A stretch of DNA of 64,000 nt from Streptomyces sp. MspMP-M5 (GTDB lineage Bacteria > Actinomycetota > Actinomycetes > Streptomycetales > Streptomycetaceae): NCBI RefSeq assembly GCF_000373585.1, contig NZ_KB891853.1:1-64000 (forward strand), given 5' to 3'. The notes under the pieces were generated by a model. It was not told the DNA's origin. It made no database searches and saw nothing but the letters and a program-made list of their open reading frames with translations. Positions 24,885 to 32,929 of the stretch are shown piece by piece. The first letter of the stretch is position 1. Each line of letters begins with the position of its first letter. The translations under genes were made by a program, and so were the position numbers.

Positions 24885-25619
24885 ATGACCGCACGCCCCG
24901 CACCCGCGCCCGAGAACCCTCCGCCGGCCGCACCCCGGATCCTGGTCGTCGACGACGAACCGGAGGTCCGCGCCGCCGTGTCCGACGGACTCGCCGTCGA
25001 GGGCTACGAGGTCCGCGGCGCCGCCGACGGCCTGGCCGCGCTCTCCGAGGTCGCCACCTGGCAGCCCGACGCGCTGGTCCTCGACGTGATGATGCCGGTG
25101 CTGGACGGCCTGGCGGTCTGCCGCCGGCTGCGCGCCCTCGACGACCGCACCCCGATCCTGGTCCTGACCGCCCTGGACGCGGTCAGCGACCGTGTCGACG
25201 GCCTGGACGCCGGCGCCGACGACTACCTCGTCAAGCCGTTCGCCCTGGACGAGCTGATCGCCCGGGTGCGCGCCCTGCTGCGGCGGGCCGCGGCCGCCGC
25301 GGCCGACGACTCCCGGCTGGCCTTCGCCGACCTGGTCGTCGATCCCGCCACCCGCAGCGGCCACCGCGGCGCCCGGCCGCTGGAGTTCAGCCGCACCGAG
25401 TACACCCTGCTGGAACTGCTGCTCCAGCACCCCGGCCAGGTGCTGCCGCGGGAGACGATCCTGGAGCGGGTCTGGGGCCGGGACTTCGGCCCGGACTCCA
25501 ACTCCCTGGCCGTCTACATCGGTTATCTGCGCCGCAAGCTGGAGGCCGGCGGCGAGCCCCGGCTGGTGCACACCGTGCACGGCATCGGCTACCGCCTGGA
25601 CCGGCCGGAGGGCACGTGA
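24885..25619 (+). CDS. OmpR/PhoB-family response regulator
   Basis: A 244-residue regulator. The receiver domain has ILVVDDEPEVRAAV, Asp67 in LVLDVMMPVLDG, and the conserved Lys in DDYLVKPFALDEL. The winged-helix domain (about 150-240) has LEFSRTEYTLLELLLQHPGQ, RVWGRDF and SLAVYIGYLRRKLE ending in TVHGIGYRL. The layout is like MprA. It diverges from the MurG-like operon over only 62 bp, so it likely controls that operon. The cognate kinase follows after about 100 bases, with a small frame bridging the gap. Confidence 0.94.
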   Translation: MTARPAPAPENPPPAAPRILVVDDEPEVRAAVSDGLAVEGYEVRGAADGLAALSEVATWQPDALVLDVMMPVLDGLAVCRRLRALDDRTPILVLTALDAVSDRVDGLDAGADDYLVKPFALDELIARVRALLRRAAAAAADDSRLAFADLVVDPATRSGHRGARPLEFSRTEYTLLELLLQHPGQVLPRETILERVWGRDFGPDSNSLAVYIGYLRRKLEAGGEPRLVHTVHGIGYRLDRPEGT

Positions 25620-25720
25620 ACGGGACCGTCCCCGGGGGCCGTTCGGCGCACCCGTACGCAGGCGCCGGCGCGGGCACGCACGCGGGCGCGGACCGGGCGT
25701 ACGGCGAGGGCGCGGTATGA
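25616..25720 (+). CDS. possible 34-residue bridging ORF between regulator and kinase
   Basis: GTG overlaps the regulator stop (GTGA) and the ORF's TGA overlaps the kinase start (ATGA), so a 34-codon frame exactly fills the gap. The peptide (VNGTVPGGRSAHPYAGAGAG...) is Gly/Ala-rich with no domain. It could be a coupling device keeping ribosomes loaded for the kinase, or coincidence. Confidence 0.35.
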   Translation: MNGTVPGGRSAHPYAGAGAGTHAGADRAYGEGAV

Positions 25721-27135
25721 CCGGCCGGCGCCGCCTGGGCGGCCGCTGGGTCCGCCGCCGTCCGCTGCGCACCCGGCTGGCGCTGGCCGCCTCCGCCGCG
25801 GTCGCCCTGGTCGCGGTCGGCGTCTGCGCCGCCGCGTTCCTCGTCATCCGCGTCCAGATGACCCGTCAGCTCGACCTCAACGTGGCGCAGACCGCCACCC
25901 AGCTCCTCCAGCGGATGCGCGACTGGGGCCCGACCGCGGGCGACGCCTCCTGCCAGTACCCGGCCACCCCCTGCGCCCAGATCGTGCCCGCCGACCCCCA
26001 GAGGGACGCCCGCGGCCGGTACGTCCTGCCGGTCCACCCGGCCGCCCGCGAGGTGGCCGCCGGCCACCGCCGGCCTTACTACAGTGAGGTCACCGTCGCC
26101 GGGCACCCCGTCCGGATGTTCACCACCCGCATCCCCCACCGGGACGAGGCCCTCCAGGTCGCCCTGCGCTCCGACACCGTCGAACGCGGGGTGCGGCAGG
26201 CCGCCTGGGCGCTGGCCGCGGTCGGCGGCGCGGGCGTCCTGCTGGCCGCCGGCCTCGGCTACTGGGTCTCCCGTACGGGCCTGGCCCCGGTCGCCCGGCT
26301 GACCGCCACCGCGGAGCGGATCGCCACCACCCGCGACCCCCGGCACCGCATCGACCTCCCGACGGGGCCGCCCGGCCACGAGGACGAGGTCACCCGGCTC
26401 GCGGCCAGCTTCAACACCATGCTCGGCGAACTGGAGCAGTCCGTCACCGCCCAGCGCCGCCTGGTCGCCGACGCCTCCCACGAACTGCGCACCCCGCTCA
26501 CCGCGCTCCGCACCAACGCCGAACTCCTCGCCCGCGGCGACCGTCTGACGGAGGGTCAGCGCGACCGGGCGTCCGCGGCACTGGCCCGCCAGCTGCGCGA
26601 GGTCACCACCCTCGTCAACGACCTGATCGAGCTGGCCCGTGACGAGGAGCCCCGGCCGCTGCTCGAACAGGTCCGCCCGGCCGCCCTGCTGGAGCACGCG
26701 GTGGCCGCGGCCCGCGAGCACTGGCCGGACGTCGCCTTCACCCTCCGCATCGCCCCCGAGGCGGCGGCCACCGCGCTCCCCGGCGTCCCCGCCCGGCTGA
26801 CCCGGCTGCTGTCCAACCTCCTGGACAACGCCGCGAAGTTCTCGCCGCCCGGCGGCCCCGTGGAGACCGAACTCGCCTCCGTGGCGGACGAGGTGCACCT
26901 CACCGTCCGCGACCACGGTCCCGGGATCGACGCCGACGACCTGCCGTACGTCTTCGACCGCTTCTACCGCGCCCGGGCCGCCCGCGCCCTGCCCGGCTCG
27001 GGCCTCGGCCTGGCCATGGCGCGGCAGATCGCCCGCGCGCACGGCGCCGAGCTCACCGCGGAGCAGGCGCCGGGCGGCGGCGCGCTCTTCCGCCTGCGGA
27101 TGCGGGGCGCGGAGCCGCCCGCCGAGGCGGGGTGA
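25717..27135 (+). CDS. HAMP-containing sensor histidine kinase
   Basis: A 472-residue membrane kinase. The first transmembrane helix is at about 20-45 (LALAASAAVALVAVGVCAAA). A roughly 115-residue extracytoplasmic domain contains two Cys (ASCQYPATPCAQ), possibly a disulfide. The second helix is at about 165-187, followed by HAMP. The phospho-acceptor is His255 in DASHELRTPLTALR. ATPase motifs are NLLDNAAKFSPPGG, DHGPGIDADDLPYVFDRFYR and GSGLGLAMARQIARAHG. It resembles MprB-type envelope-stress kinases. Paired with the OmpR-type regulator upstream and probably reports on the cell surface. Confidence 0.94.
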   Translation: MTGRRRLGGRWVRRRPLRTRLALAASAAVALVAVGVCAAAFLVIRVQMTRQLDLNVAQTATQLLQRMRDWGPTAGDASCQYPATPCAQIVPADPQRDARGRYVLPVHPAAREVAAGHRRPYYSEVTVAGHPVRMFTTRIPHRDEALQVALRSDTVERGVRQAAWALAAVGGAGVLLAAGLGYWVSRTGLAPVARLTATAERIATTRDPRHRIDLPTGPPGHEDEVTRLAASFNTMLGELEQSVTAQRRLVADASHELRTPLTALRTNAELLARGDRLTEGQRDRASAALARQLREVTTLVNDLIELARDEEPRPLLEQVRPAALLEHAVAAAREHWPDVAFTLRIAPEAAATALPGVPARLTRLLSNLLDNAAKFSPPGGPVETELASVADEVHLTVRDHGPGIDADDLPYVFDRFYRARAARALPGSGLGLAMARQIARAHGAELTAEQAPGGGALFRLRMRGAEPPAEAG

Positions 27136-27141
27136 GCCGGC

Positions 27142-27179
27142 CGCGGCGGGGTGACGGGACGGCCCGGCGCCCCGCCGCG
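27142..27179. terminator. bidirectional hairpin between kinase gene and icmA
   Basis: 10-bp perfect stem CGCGGCGGGG / CCCCGCCGCG in the 64-bp gap between convergent stops at 27135 and 27200. Confidence 0.65.
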
Positions 27180-27199
27180 CGGACGGACGGCGGACGGCG

Positions 27200-28900
27200 T
27201 CAGAAGCCCGCCGGCTCGGTGTACGTCCCCCACTCGTCGCGCAGCGCGCCGCAGATCTCGCCGAGGGTCGCCTCCGCGCGGACGGCGTCCAGCATCGGCC
27301 CGATCATGTTGCGGTCGCCGCGGGCGGCGGCCAGCAGCTCCTTCAGCGCGGCCTGCACCCGGGCGTCGTCGCGGGCGGCCTTGCGCTCGGCGAGGGTCCG
27401 CACCTGCTCCCGCTCGACCTCGTGGCTGACCCGCAGGATCTCCAGGTCGCCGGTGACCGAGCCCTCGTGGCAGTTGACCCCGACGACCCTCTTCTCGCCC
27501 TTCTCCAGGGCCTGTTGGTAACGGAACGCGGACTCGGCGATCTCGCCGGTGAACCAGCCGTCCTCGATGCCGCGCAGGATGCCTGAGGTGATCGGGCCGA
27601 TGGGGTGCTGACCGTCGGGCACCGCCCGCGCCCCGCGCTCCGTTATCCGCGCGAAGATCTTCTCCGCGTCCGCCTCGATCCGGTCGGTCAGCGCCTCCAC
27701 GTACCACGAACCGCCCAGCGGATCGGCGACGTTGGCGACGCCGGTCTCCTCCATCAGCACCTGCTGGGTGCGCAGCGCGATCTCCGCGGCCTGCTCGCTG
27801 GGCAGCGCCAGCGTCTCGTCCAGGGCGTTGGTGTGCAGGGAGTTGGTGCCGCCGAGCACCGCGGCCAGCGCCTCCACCGCCGTACGCACCACGTTGTTGT
27901 ACGGCTGCTGGGCGGTCAGTGAGACGCCGGCGGTCTGGGTGTGGAACCGCAGCCACTGTGCCTTCTCGCTGCGGGCGCCGTAGACGTCGCGCATCCAGCG
28001 GGCCCAGATCCGGCGCGCGGCGCGGAACTTGGCGATCTCCTCGAAGAAGTCCACATGCGCGTCGAAGAAGAAGGACAGGCCGGGCGCGAAGGTGTCGACG
28101 TCCAGCCCGCGGGAGAGGCCGAGCTCGACGTAGCCGAAGCCGTCGGCGAGGGTGTACGCCAGCTCCTGGGCGGCCGTCGCACCGGCCTCCCGGATGTGGT
28201 AGCCGGAGACCGACAGCGGCTTGTAGGCGGGGATGCCGTGCGCGCAGTGCTCCATCAGGTCGCCGATCAGCCGCAGATGCGGCTCCGGCTGGAAGAGCCA
28301 CTCCTTCTGCGCGATGTACTCCTTGAAGATGTCGGTCTGGAGCGTGCCGTTGAGCACCGCCGGATCGACGCCCTGCCGTTCGGCGGCGACCAGGTACATG
28401 CAGAACACCGGAACGGCCGGGCCGCTGATCGTCATGGACGTCGTGACGTCGCCGAGCGGGATGTCCTGGAACAGGACCTCCATGTCGGCCGCCGAGTCGA
28501 TGGCGACGCCGCAGTGGCCGACCTCGCCGAGCGAGCGCGGGTCGTCGGAGTCGCGCCCCATCAGCGTCGGCATGTCGAACGCCACCGAGAGGCCGCCGCC
28601 GCCGGCCTTGAGGATCATCTTGTAGCGCTCGTTGGTCTGCCGGGCGTTGCCGAAGCCGGCGAACTGGCGGATCGTCCACGTCCGGCCGCGGTAGCCCGTC
28701 GCGTACAGGCCGCGCGTGAACGGGTACTCCCCCGGCCAGCCGATCCGCTCGAAGCCCTCGACCGAGTCGCCGGGGCGCGGACCGTACACCGGCTCCACCG
28801 GATCGCCGGAGAGCGTGCTGAAGTCGGCCTCCCGCTTCCGGGCGGAGTCGTACCGGGCCTGCCAGCGGCGGCGGCCCTCTTCGATCGCGTCAGCGTCCAT
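27200..28900 (-). CDS. icmA: isobutyryl-CoA mutase, large (catalytic) subunit
   Basis: A 566-residue coenzyme B12-dependent mutase subunit interconverting isobutyryl-CoA and n-butyryl-CoA, linking valine catabolism to butyrate and polyketide precursors. The barrel domain runs from TIRQFAGFGNARQTNERY to the C-terminus; no cobalamin-binding DxHxxG domain is present, so a separate small subunit is needed and is not in this window. Two residues decide the substrate. Phe80 (RQFAGFG) and Gln198 (EYIAQKE) are those of isobutyryl-CoA mutase, where methylmalonyl-CoA mutase has Tyr and Arg. Length is that of IcmA. The ATG lies 14 bases from a 12-bp palindrome likely to be an operator. Confidence 0.95.
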   Translation of the reverse strand: MDADAIEEGRRRWQARYDSARKREADFSTLSGDPVEPVYGPRPGDSVEGFERIGWPGEYPFTRGLYATGYRGRTWTIRQFAGFGNARQTNERYKMILKAGGGGLSVAFDMPTLMGRDSDDPRSLGEVGHCGVAIDSAADMEVLFQDIPLGDVTTSMTISGPAVPVFCMYLVAAERQGVDPAVLNGTLQTDIFKEYIAQKEWLFQPEPHLRLIGDLMEHCAHGIPAYKPLSVSGYHIREAGATAAQELAYTLADGFGYVELGLSRGLDVDTFAPGLSFFFDAHVDFFEEIAKFRAARRIWARWMRDVYGARSEKAQWLRFHTQTAGVSLTAQQPYNNVVRTAVEALAAVLGGTNSLHTNALDETLALPSEQAAEIALRTQQVLMEETGVANVADPLGGSWYVEALTDRIEADAEKIFARITERGARAVPDGQHPIGPITSGILRGIEDGWFTGEIAESAFRYQQALEKGEKRVVGVNCHEGSVTGDLEILRVSHEVEREQVRTLAERKAARDDARVQAALKELLAAARGDRNMIGPMLDAVRAEATLGEICGALRDEWGTYTEPAGF

Positions 28901-28914
28901 GCCCACGAATTTAC

Positions 28915-28926
28915 TAGGACGTCCTA
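28915..28926. promoter_or_regulatory. TAGGACGTCCTA palindrome upstream of icmA
   Basis: Perfect 12-bp palindrome ending 15 bases before the icmA start codon (start at 28900), next to a TAGTAAA stretch that may be the -10 box on the minus strand. Sites of this form suit a TetR-type regulator of acyl-CoA genes; the regulator is not identified here. Confidence 0.55.
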
Positions 28927-29144
28927 CTACCTGTCGATGGGAAACGACCCTGAAACGCCCCCGGAAACGCCCCTGAGCCCTCCCGAACGCGGGCCCGGAG
29001 GCTCCACGGGGTGCGCCCCGTAAGGGTCGCACCTACCCCCGGCCGGGGGGATGCCCGGCACCCGCACGCCGAAAACCCGGCAGCCCGGCCGACCGCCCCG
29101 GCAGCCCCCCACGGCCTCCGCCCACCCACCCCCACCAGCACAAA

Positions 29145-29172
29145 CGCGCCCCTCCCGCAAGGGAGAGGCGCG
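29145..29172 (-). terminator. hairpin downstream of DUF3817 gene
   Basis: 12-bp stem CGCGCCCCTCCC / GGGAGAGGCGCG (one mismatch) with loop GCAA, 22 bases beyond the stop of the leftward gene ending at 29194. Confidence 0.7.
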
Positions 29173-29193
29173 TGGGACGCGGCCGGGCCGCCG

Positions 29194-29526
29194 TCAGACC
29201 TCGACCGGCTCCGGCGCGGTCTTCACCAGCAGCGGCTGGACCTCGCGGACCACCTTGCGCTCCACGAAGAACGCGGCCGTCGGGATCGTCCCGGAGATCA
29301 GCACCCACAGCAGCTTGCCGAACGGCCAGCGCGCCTTGGAGCCCAGATCGAAGGCGAAGATCAGGTAGATGATGTAGAGCACGCCATGGACCTGGGCGAC
29401 GACGAGGGTCAGGTCCTTGCCGATCCCGAAGCCGTACTTGAACACCATGCAGGCGCACAGGACGAGCAACATGACGGCGGTCACATAGGCCATGGCCCGG
29501 TAGCGGGTCAGCACGCTCTTTCTCAT
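29194..29526 (-). CDS. DUF3817 family membrane protein (copy 1)
   Basis: A 110-residue membrane protein with three likely helices: AMAYVTAVMLLVLCACMVF, LVVAQVHGVLYIIYLIFAF and LLWVLISGTIPTAAFFVE. The HG and KARWPFGKLLW segments are typical of DUF3817. Function is unknown. It lies 130 bases downstream of a MarR-type gene on the same strand, a frequent pairing. A paralogue lies at 32926. Confidence 0.85.
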   Translation of the reverse strand: MRKSVLTRYRAMAYVTAVMLLVLCACMVFKYGFGIGKDLTLVVAQVHGVLYIIYLIFAFDLGSKARWPFGKLLWVLISGTIPTAAFFVERKVVREVQPLLVKTAPEPVEV

Positions 29527-29656
29527 GACGACGAGAGTAACCGCTCGCCGAAACCCCGCGACGGCGGGGAGGACGCAACCACCCGGCGCCGGGCGAGCGC
29601 TCCGGACGGACCGCCCGCGCAGGCGCGCGGCACCAGCGCGATGACCCGCGCTAACG

Positions 29657-30181
29657 CTACTCCGCGGCCTCGGCCCGGTCCTCGAAATCCCCCGCCGCCA
29701 CCCGCAGCGGCCGCAGCAGCGCGAAGATCTCCGCGCACTCCTCGGCGTCGTACGCGCGCAGCCCGAAGTCCATCGCCATCAGGTCGCGGGTGGCCGCGTC
29801 GCACACCTCGCGCCCCTTCTCCGTGATGGACGCCAGGGTGCCCCGGCCGTCGTTGGGGTTGGGCCGCTTGGCGACCAGCTGCGACCTCACCAGCCGGTCG
29901 ACGGTGTTGGTCACCGAGGTCGGGTGCACCATGAGGCGCTCGCCGATCTTCGACATCGGCAGTTCGCCCGCCTTGGAGAAGGTCAGCAGCACCAGCGCCT
30001 CGTAGCGCGCGAAGGTCAACCCGTACGGCTTGACCACCGCGTCCACCTCGGACAGCAGGATCTGCTGGGCCCGCATGATCGAGGTGATCGCGGCCATGGA
30101 GGGCACGGAGCCCCATCGCTGCTTCCAGAGTTCGTCGGCGCGAGCGATCGGGTCAAAGGCAAGGCTGAGCGGCTTCGGCAC
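29657..30181 (-). CDS. MarR family transcriptional regulator
   Basis: A 174-residue winged-helix regulator. The DNA-binding core is LTFARYEALVLLTFSKAGEL, then MSKIGERLMVHPTSVTNTVD with wing RSQLVAKRPNPNDGRGTLAS, a canonical MarR pattern. The N-terminal about 35 residues (PLSLAFDPIARADELWKQRW) are an extension. It lies upstream of the DUF3817 gene on the same strand. A TGCTG-GT-CAGCA dyad near 30207 lies just upstream of its start and may be its own operator. Confidence 0.9.
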   Translation of the reverse strand: MPKPLSLAFDPIARADELWKQRWGSVPSMAAITSIMRAQQILLSEVDAVVKPYGLTFARYEALVLLTFSKAGELPMSKIGERLMVHPTSVTNTVDRLVRSQLVAKRPNPNDGRGTLASITEKGREVCDAATRDLMAMDFGLRAYDAEECAEIFALLRPLRVAAGDFEDRAEAAE

Positions 30182-30206
30182 GCTTCCGACCCTACCCGGC
30201 GGTCAT

Positions 30207-30218
30207 ATGCTGGTCAGC
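30207..30218. promoter_or_regulatory. TGCTG-GT-CAGCA dyad upstream of MarR gene
   Basis: A short perfect inverted repeat 26 bases before the MarR start codon, suitable for autoregulation. Evidence is symmetry and position only. Confidence 0.35.
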
Positions 30219-30237
30219 ACTGTCTCAACTTTCGGTC

Positions 30238-31539
30238 TCATGAAGTGGTCCGCCCCCGCTCCCCGTGGGCCCCGGAGCGCCGCACCACGGCGATCACCGC
30301 CAGGACCGCGACGGCGCCCAGCACCCCCGCGGCGGGCATCACCGCCGGCAGCGGCGCGTACTGCGCGGCCACCCCGGCCAGCGCCATCGCCAACCCCATG
30401 AGCGTCATCCGGCCCGCCTGCATCACCGTCATCGCCTGCCCCAGCAGTTCCTCGGGGACCGCGGCGACGAACCACCGGTCGACGCCGAAGTTGTACGAGA
30501 TGCTGGTGCCGGTCAGCACCAGCAGCACCAGGGCCCAGCCCAGCGACGGCCGGGCCGCGAACCCCAGGGACGGCAGCACCGCGAACACCCCCATGGGGAA
30601 GGTCAGCCGCTCCCGGGCCCGCGGCCCCAGCAGCGCCCCCACCAGGGTCTCGGCGACCACCGCCCCGACCGGCATCCCGCACATCAGCAGCCCCTGCCCG
30701 GCCGGCCCCACGCCCAGCTGGTCCCCGTACGGGACGAGCAGCGCCTCGGGGACGACCACGACCGCCGGCGGCACCCAGGTGAGCAGCAGCAGCGCCCGGA
30801 CCCGCCGGTCGGCCAGCAGCCGCCGGACGCCGGCCACCGAGGCGCCCAGCAGCGCGCCACCCCCGTGTCCCCGCGCCGGGCGGGCGGTTGTCCCCAGCCG
30901 CAGCAGCAGCGCCGAGGCGGTGAACGTCGCCGCGGTGATCCCGAGCACCGCCCCGGGCTTCACGGCGGCCAGCAGCAGCCCCCCGGCGGCGAACCCGGCC
31001 AGCTGCGCGCCCTGGTTGACGATCCGGATCAGCGAGCGCCCCAGGACGAACAGGTCGCCCTCGCCGAGGATCTCGCCGAGCGTCCCCGCCCGGGTGCCGG
31101 CGAAGACCGGCGCGACCGCCGCGATCACGCAGCGCAGCCCCAGCAGGACCGCCACCGGCACCCCGGGCAGCACCATCACCGCGGCCGCCGCCGCACACAC
31201 CGCGTCGCAGCAGACCAGCACGCGGCGGGCCGGGTACCGGTCGGCGACGGCCGACAGCAGGGTGCCGCCGACGACGTACGGCAGCAGGCCGAGCGCGAAC
31301 GTCAACGCGCTGAGCAGCGGCGAGCCGGTGAGCCGGTAGACGAGGACGGAGAGCGCGAGCTCGCAGACCACCACGCCCAGGGAGGAGAGCAGATGGGCGG
31401 CGAAGACCCGGCGGAACTCGGGGACGGCGAAGACCGCGCGGTAACCCGTGCCGGCGGGCCCGGCGGCGCCGGACGGGCCGGGGGCGGGCGGGCAGGCGGC
31501 AGCGGGGCCCGGTCGTGCGGGCCCGGAAGGCGTCGGCAT
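30238..31539 (-). CDS. MFS transporter, probable efflux
   Basis: A 433-residue major facilitator protein. After a Pro/Ala-rich start (MPTPSGPARPGPAAACPPAP) come about 10-12 hydrophobic segments. The loop between helices 2 and 3, ADRYPARRVLVCCD, is the MFS DRxGRR-like motif. A second half follows RRLLADRRVRALLLLTWVPP. It resembles the DHA3-like macrolide-type efflux group. It diverges from an ArsR-like regulator across 79 bp containing a perfect dyad, which is a typical drug exporter and local repressor arrangement. Substrate unknown. Confidence 0.88.
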   Translation of the reverse strand: MPTPSGPARPGPAAACPPAPGPSGAAGPAGTGYRAVFAVPEFRRVFAAHLLSSLGVVVCELALSVLVYRLTGSPLLSALTFALGLLPYVVGGTLLSAVADRYPARRVLVCCDAVCAAAAAVMVLPGVPVAVLLGLRCVIAAVAPVFAGTRAGTLGEILGEGDLFVLGRSLIRIVNQGAQLAGFAAGGLLLAAVKPGAVLGITAATFTASALLLRLGTTARPARGHGGGALLGASVAGVRRLLADRRVRALLLLTWVPPAVVVVPEALLVPYGDQLGVGPAGQGLLMCGMPVGAVVAETLVGALLGPRARERLTFPMGVFAVLPSLGFAARPSLGWALVLLVLTGTSISYNFGVDRWFVAAVPEELLGQAMTVMQAGRMTLMGLAMALAGVAAQYAPLPAVMPAAGVLGAVAVLAVIAVVRRSGAHGERGRTTS

Positions 31540-31578
31540 GGCGCCAGGCTGCCGGGGCCGCCCCGGGACCCGTAGTGT

Positions 31579-31594
31579 TTCGGCTCCAGCCGAA
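31579..31594. promoter_or_regulatory. TTCGGCT-CC-AGCCGAA operator candidate
   Basis: A perfect 7-2-7 inverted repeat in the divergent gap between the MFS gene and its ArsR-like regulator. Likely bound by that regulator. Confidence 0.55.
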
Positions 31595-31618
31595 TCCTGG
31601 GGAGGGGAGGGCCCGGCG

Positions 31619-32608
31619 GTGCCGTTGGAGCTGCATTTCGGCGCGGACGACCTGCTGCGAATCCGGTTCGCGATCTCGCCGCTGTGCGAGACCCACGAGG
31701 CGCTGCGGACGCTGCGGCGCACCGACCGGCACGGCTACCACCTGCCGTGGCTGCGGCGGATGCGGGAGCGGGCGGCGGGGCTGGACCTGTCGCCGCTGTG
31801 GCTGTTCATGCCGTCCCCGCGCCCCGGTTACACGCCCGATTTCCTGGGCCGGCCGCCCGAGGTGCCGCTGGCGGACTTTGCCGCCGAACTGGCGCGCCTG
31901 CGGGCCACCGATCCGGCCCTGGCCCGTGCCGAGATGGCCAAGTCGCTGGCCTGTACGCCCGGTGCGGCACAGTCGCCGCGCGGCCGGGCGGCGCTGGCGG
32001 ACCCGGCGCGCGCGGTGCGGGAGCTGGCGGACCTCACCGAACGGGCCTGGGAGGCCCTGGTGGCGCCCGACTGGCCCCGACTGCGGGCTCTGCTGGAGGC
32101 CGAAATCGCCTACCGCTCGCACCAGTTGGCCAGCGGCGGCCTGCGCCGCCTGTTCACCGATCTGCATCCCCGGCTGTCCTGGTCGGACGACGGCACGCTG
32201 ACCGTCCGCACCCGTACGGACTTCGCGCAGCTGCAGGACCTCGACGGCCGGGGTGTGCTGCTGCTGCCGAGCGTCTTCGTGTGGCCGGACGTGATCAGCG
32301 GCTTCGACCCGCCGTGGCAGCCGACCGTGATCTATCCGGCGCGCGGCATCGGCGGGCTGTGGCAGGAGCCGTCCGGCGGCCCGGCACTGGCGCGCCTGCT
32401 GGGCGCCAACCGGGCCGCGGTGCTCACCGCCCTGGACGCGCCGGCGACGACCTCGGCGCTGGCCCACCGGCTGGGCCTGGCCCCCTCGTCGGTCTCGGCA
32501 CACCTGTCCGTACTGCGCGACGCCGGACTGCTGACCTCGCGCCGGCACGGACACCAGGTGCGCTACGAGCGGACGCCGCTGGGCATCGCCCTCCTGGCCG
32601 GCGGCTGA
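31619..32608 (+). CDS. ArsR-like winged-helix regulator with large N-terminal domain (DUF5937 type)
   Basis: A 329-residue protein whose C-terminal about 75 residues are a winged helix: RAAVLTALDAPATTSALAHR, LGLAPSSVSAHLSVLRDAGL and LTSRRHGHQVRYERTPLG. The N-terminal about 240 residues (LELHFGADDLLRIRFAISPL, RMRERAAGLDLSPLWLFMPS) match the actinobacterial DUF5937-type sensor region found fused to such domains. It starts at GTG behind GGAGGGGAGG. It diverges from the MFS exporter and probably represses it through the dyad between them. Confidence 0.85.
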   Translation: MPLELHFGADDLLRIRFAISPLCETHEALRTLRRTDRHGYHLPWLRRMRERAAGLDLSPLWLFMPSPRPGYTPDFLGRPPEVPLADFAAELARLRATDPALARAEMAKSLACTPGAAQSPRGRAALADPARAVRELADLTERAWEALVAPDWPRLRALLEAEIAYRSHQLASGGLRRLFTDLHPRLSWSDDGTLTVRTRTDFAQLQDLDGRGVLLLPSVFVWPDVISGFDPPWQPTVIYPARGIGGLWQEPSGGPALARLLGANRAAVLTALDAPATTSALAHRLGLAPSSVSAHLSVLRDAGLLTSRRHGHQVRYERTPLGIALLAGG

Positions 32609-32624
32609 CGGCCGGGCCCGTCAG
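32605..32624. terminator. hairpin containing both convergent stop codons
   Basis: CTGACGG / CCGTCAG, a perfect 7-bp stem with a six-base loop. The TGA of the plus-strand gene and the TGA of the minus-strand gene are inside the two arms. Confidence 0.5.
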
Positions 32625-32929
32625 GAGCCCTGCGTGTCCCGGGCCAGATGGCGCTCGACGGTCTCCACCTTCGAGGTGAGGCCGTCGGTGACGCCCGGCC
32701 GGATGTCGGCCTTCAGCACCAGCGAGACCCGCCCGGCGCGCGCCTCGACGGCGGCCACCGCGCGCTTGACGACGTCCATGACCTCGTCCCATTCGCCCTC
32801 GATCGAGGTGAACATGGCGTCGGTGCGGTTGGGCAGACCGGACTCGCGGACGACCCGGACGGCGTCGGCGACGTACTCGCCGACGTCCTCGCCGACGCCC
32901 AGCGGGCTCACGGAGAAGGCGACAATCAT
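32621..32929 (-). CDS. MTH1187 family thiamine-binding protein
   Basis: A 102-residue cytoplasmic protein of the MTH1187/YkoF-like (DUF77) family. It begins [20 protein letters not shown] and has the ferredoxin-like fold pattern with [20 protein letters not shown]. Family members form tetramers that bind thiamine or related ligands. The ATG overlaps the stop of the DUF3817 gene by four bases, so the two are co-translated. Function beyond ligand binding is unknown. Confidence 0.88.
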   Translation of the reverse strand: MIVAFSVSPLGVGEDVGEYVADAVRVVRESGLPNRTDAMFTSIEGEWDEVMDVVKRAVAAVEARAGRVSLVLKADIRPGVTDGLTSKVETVERHLARDTQGS

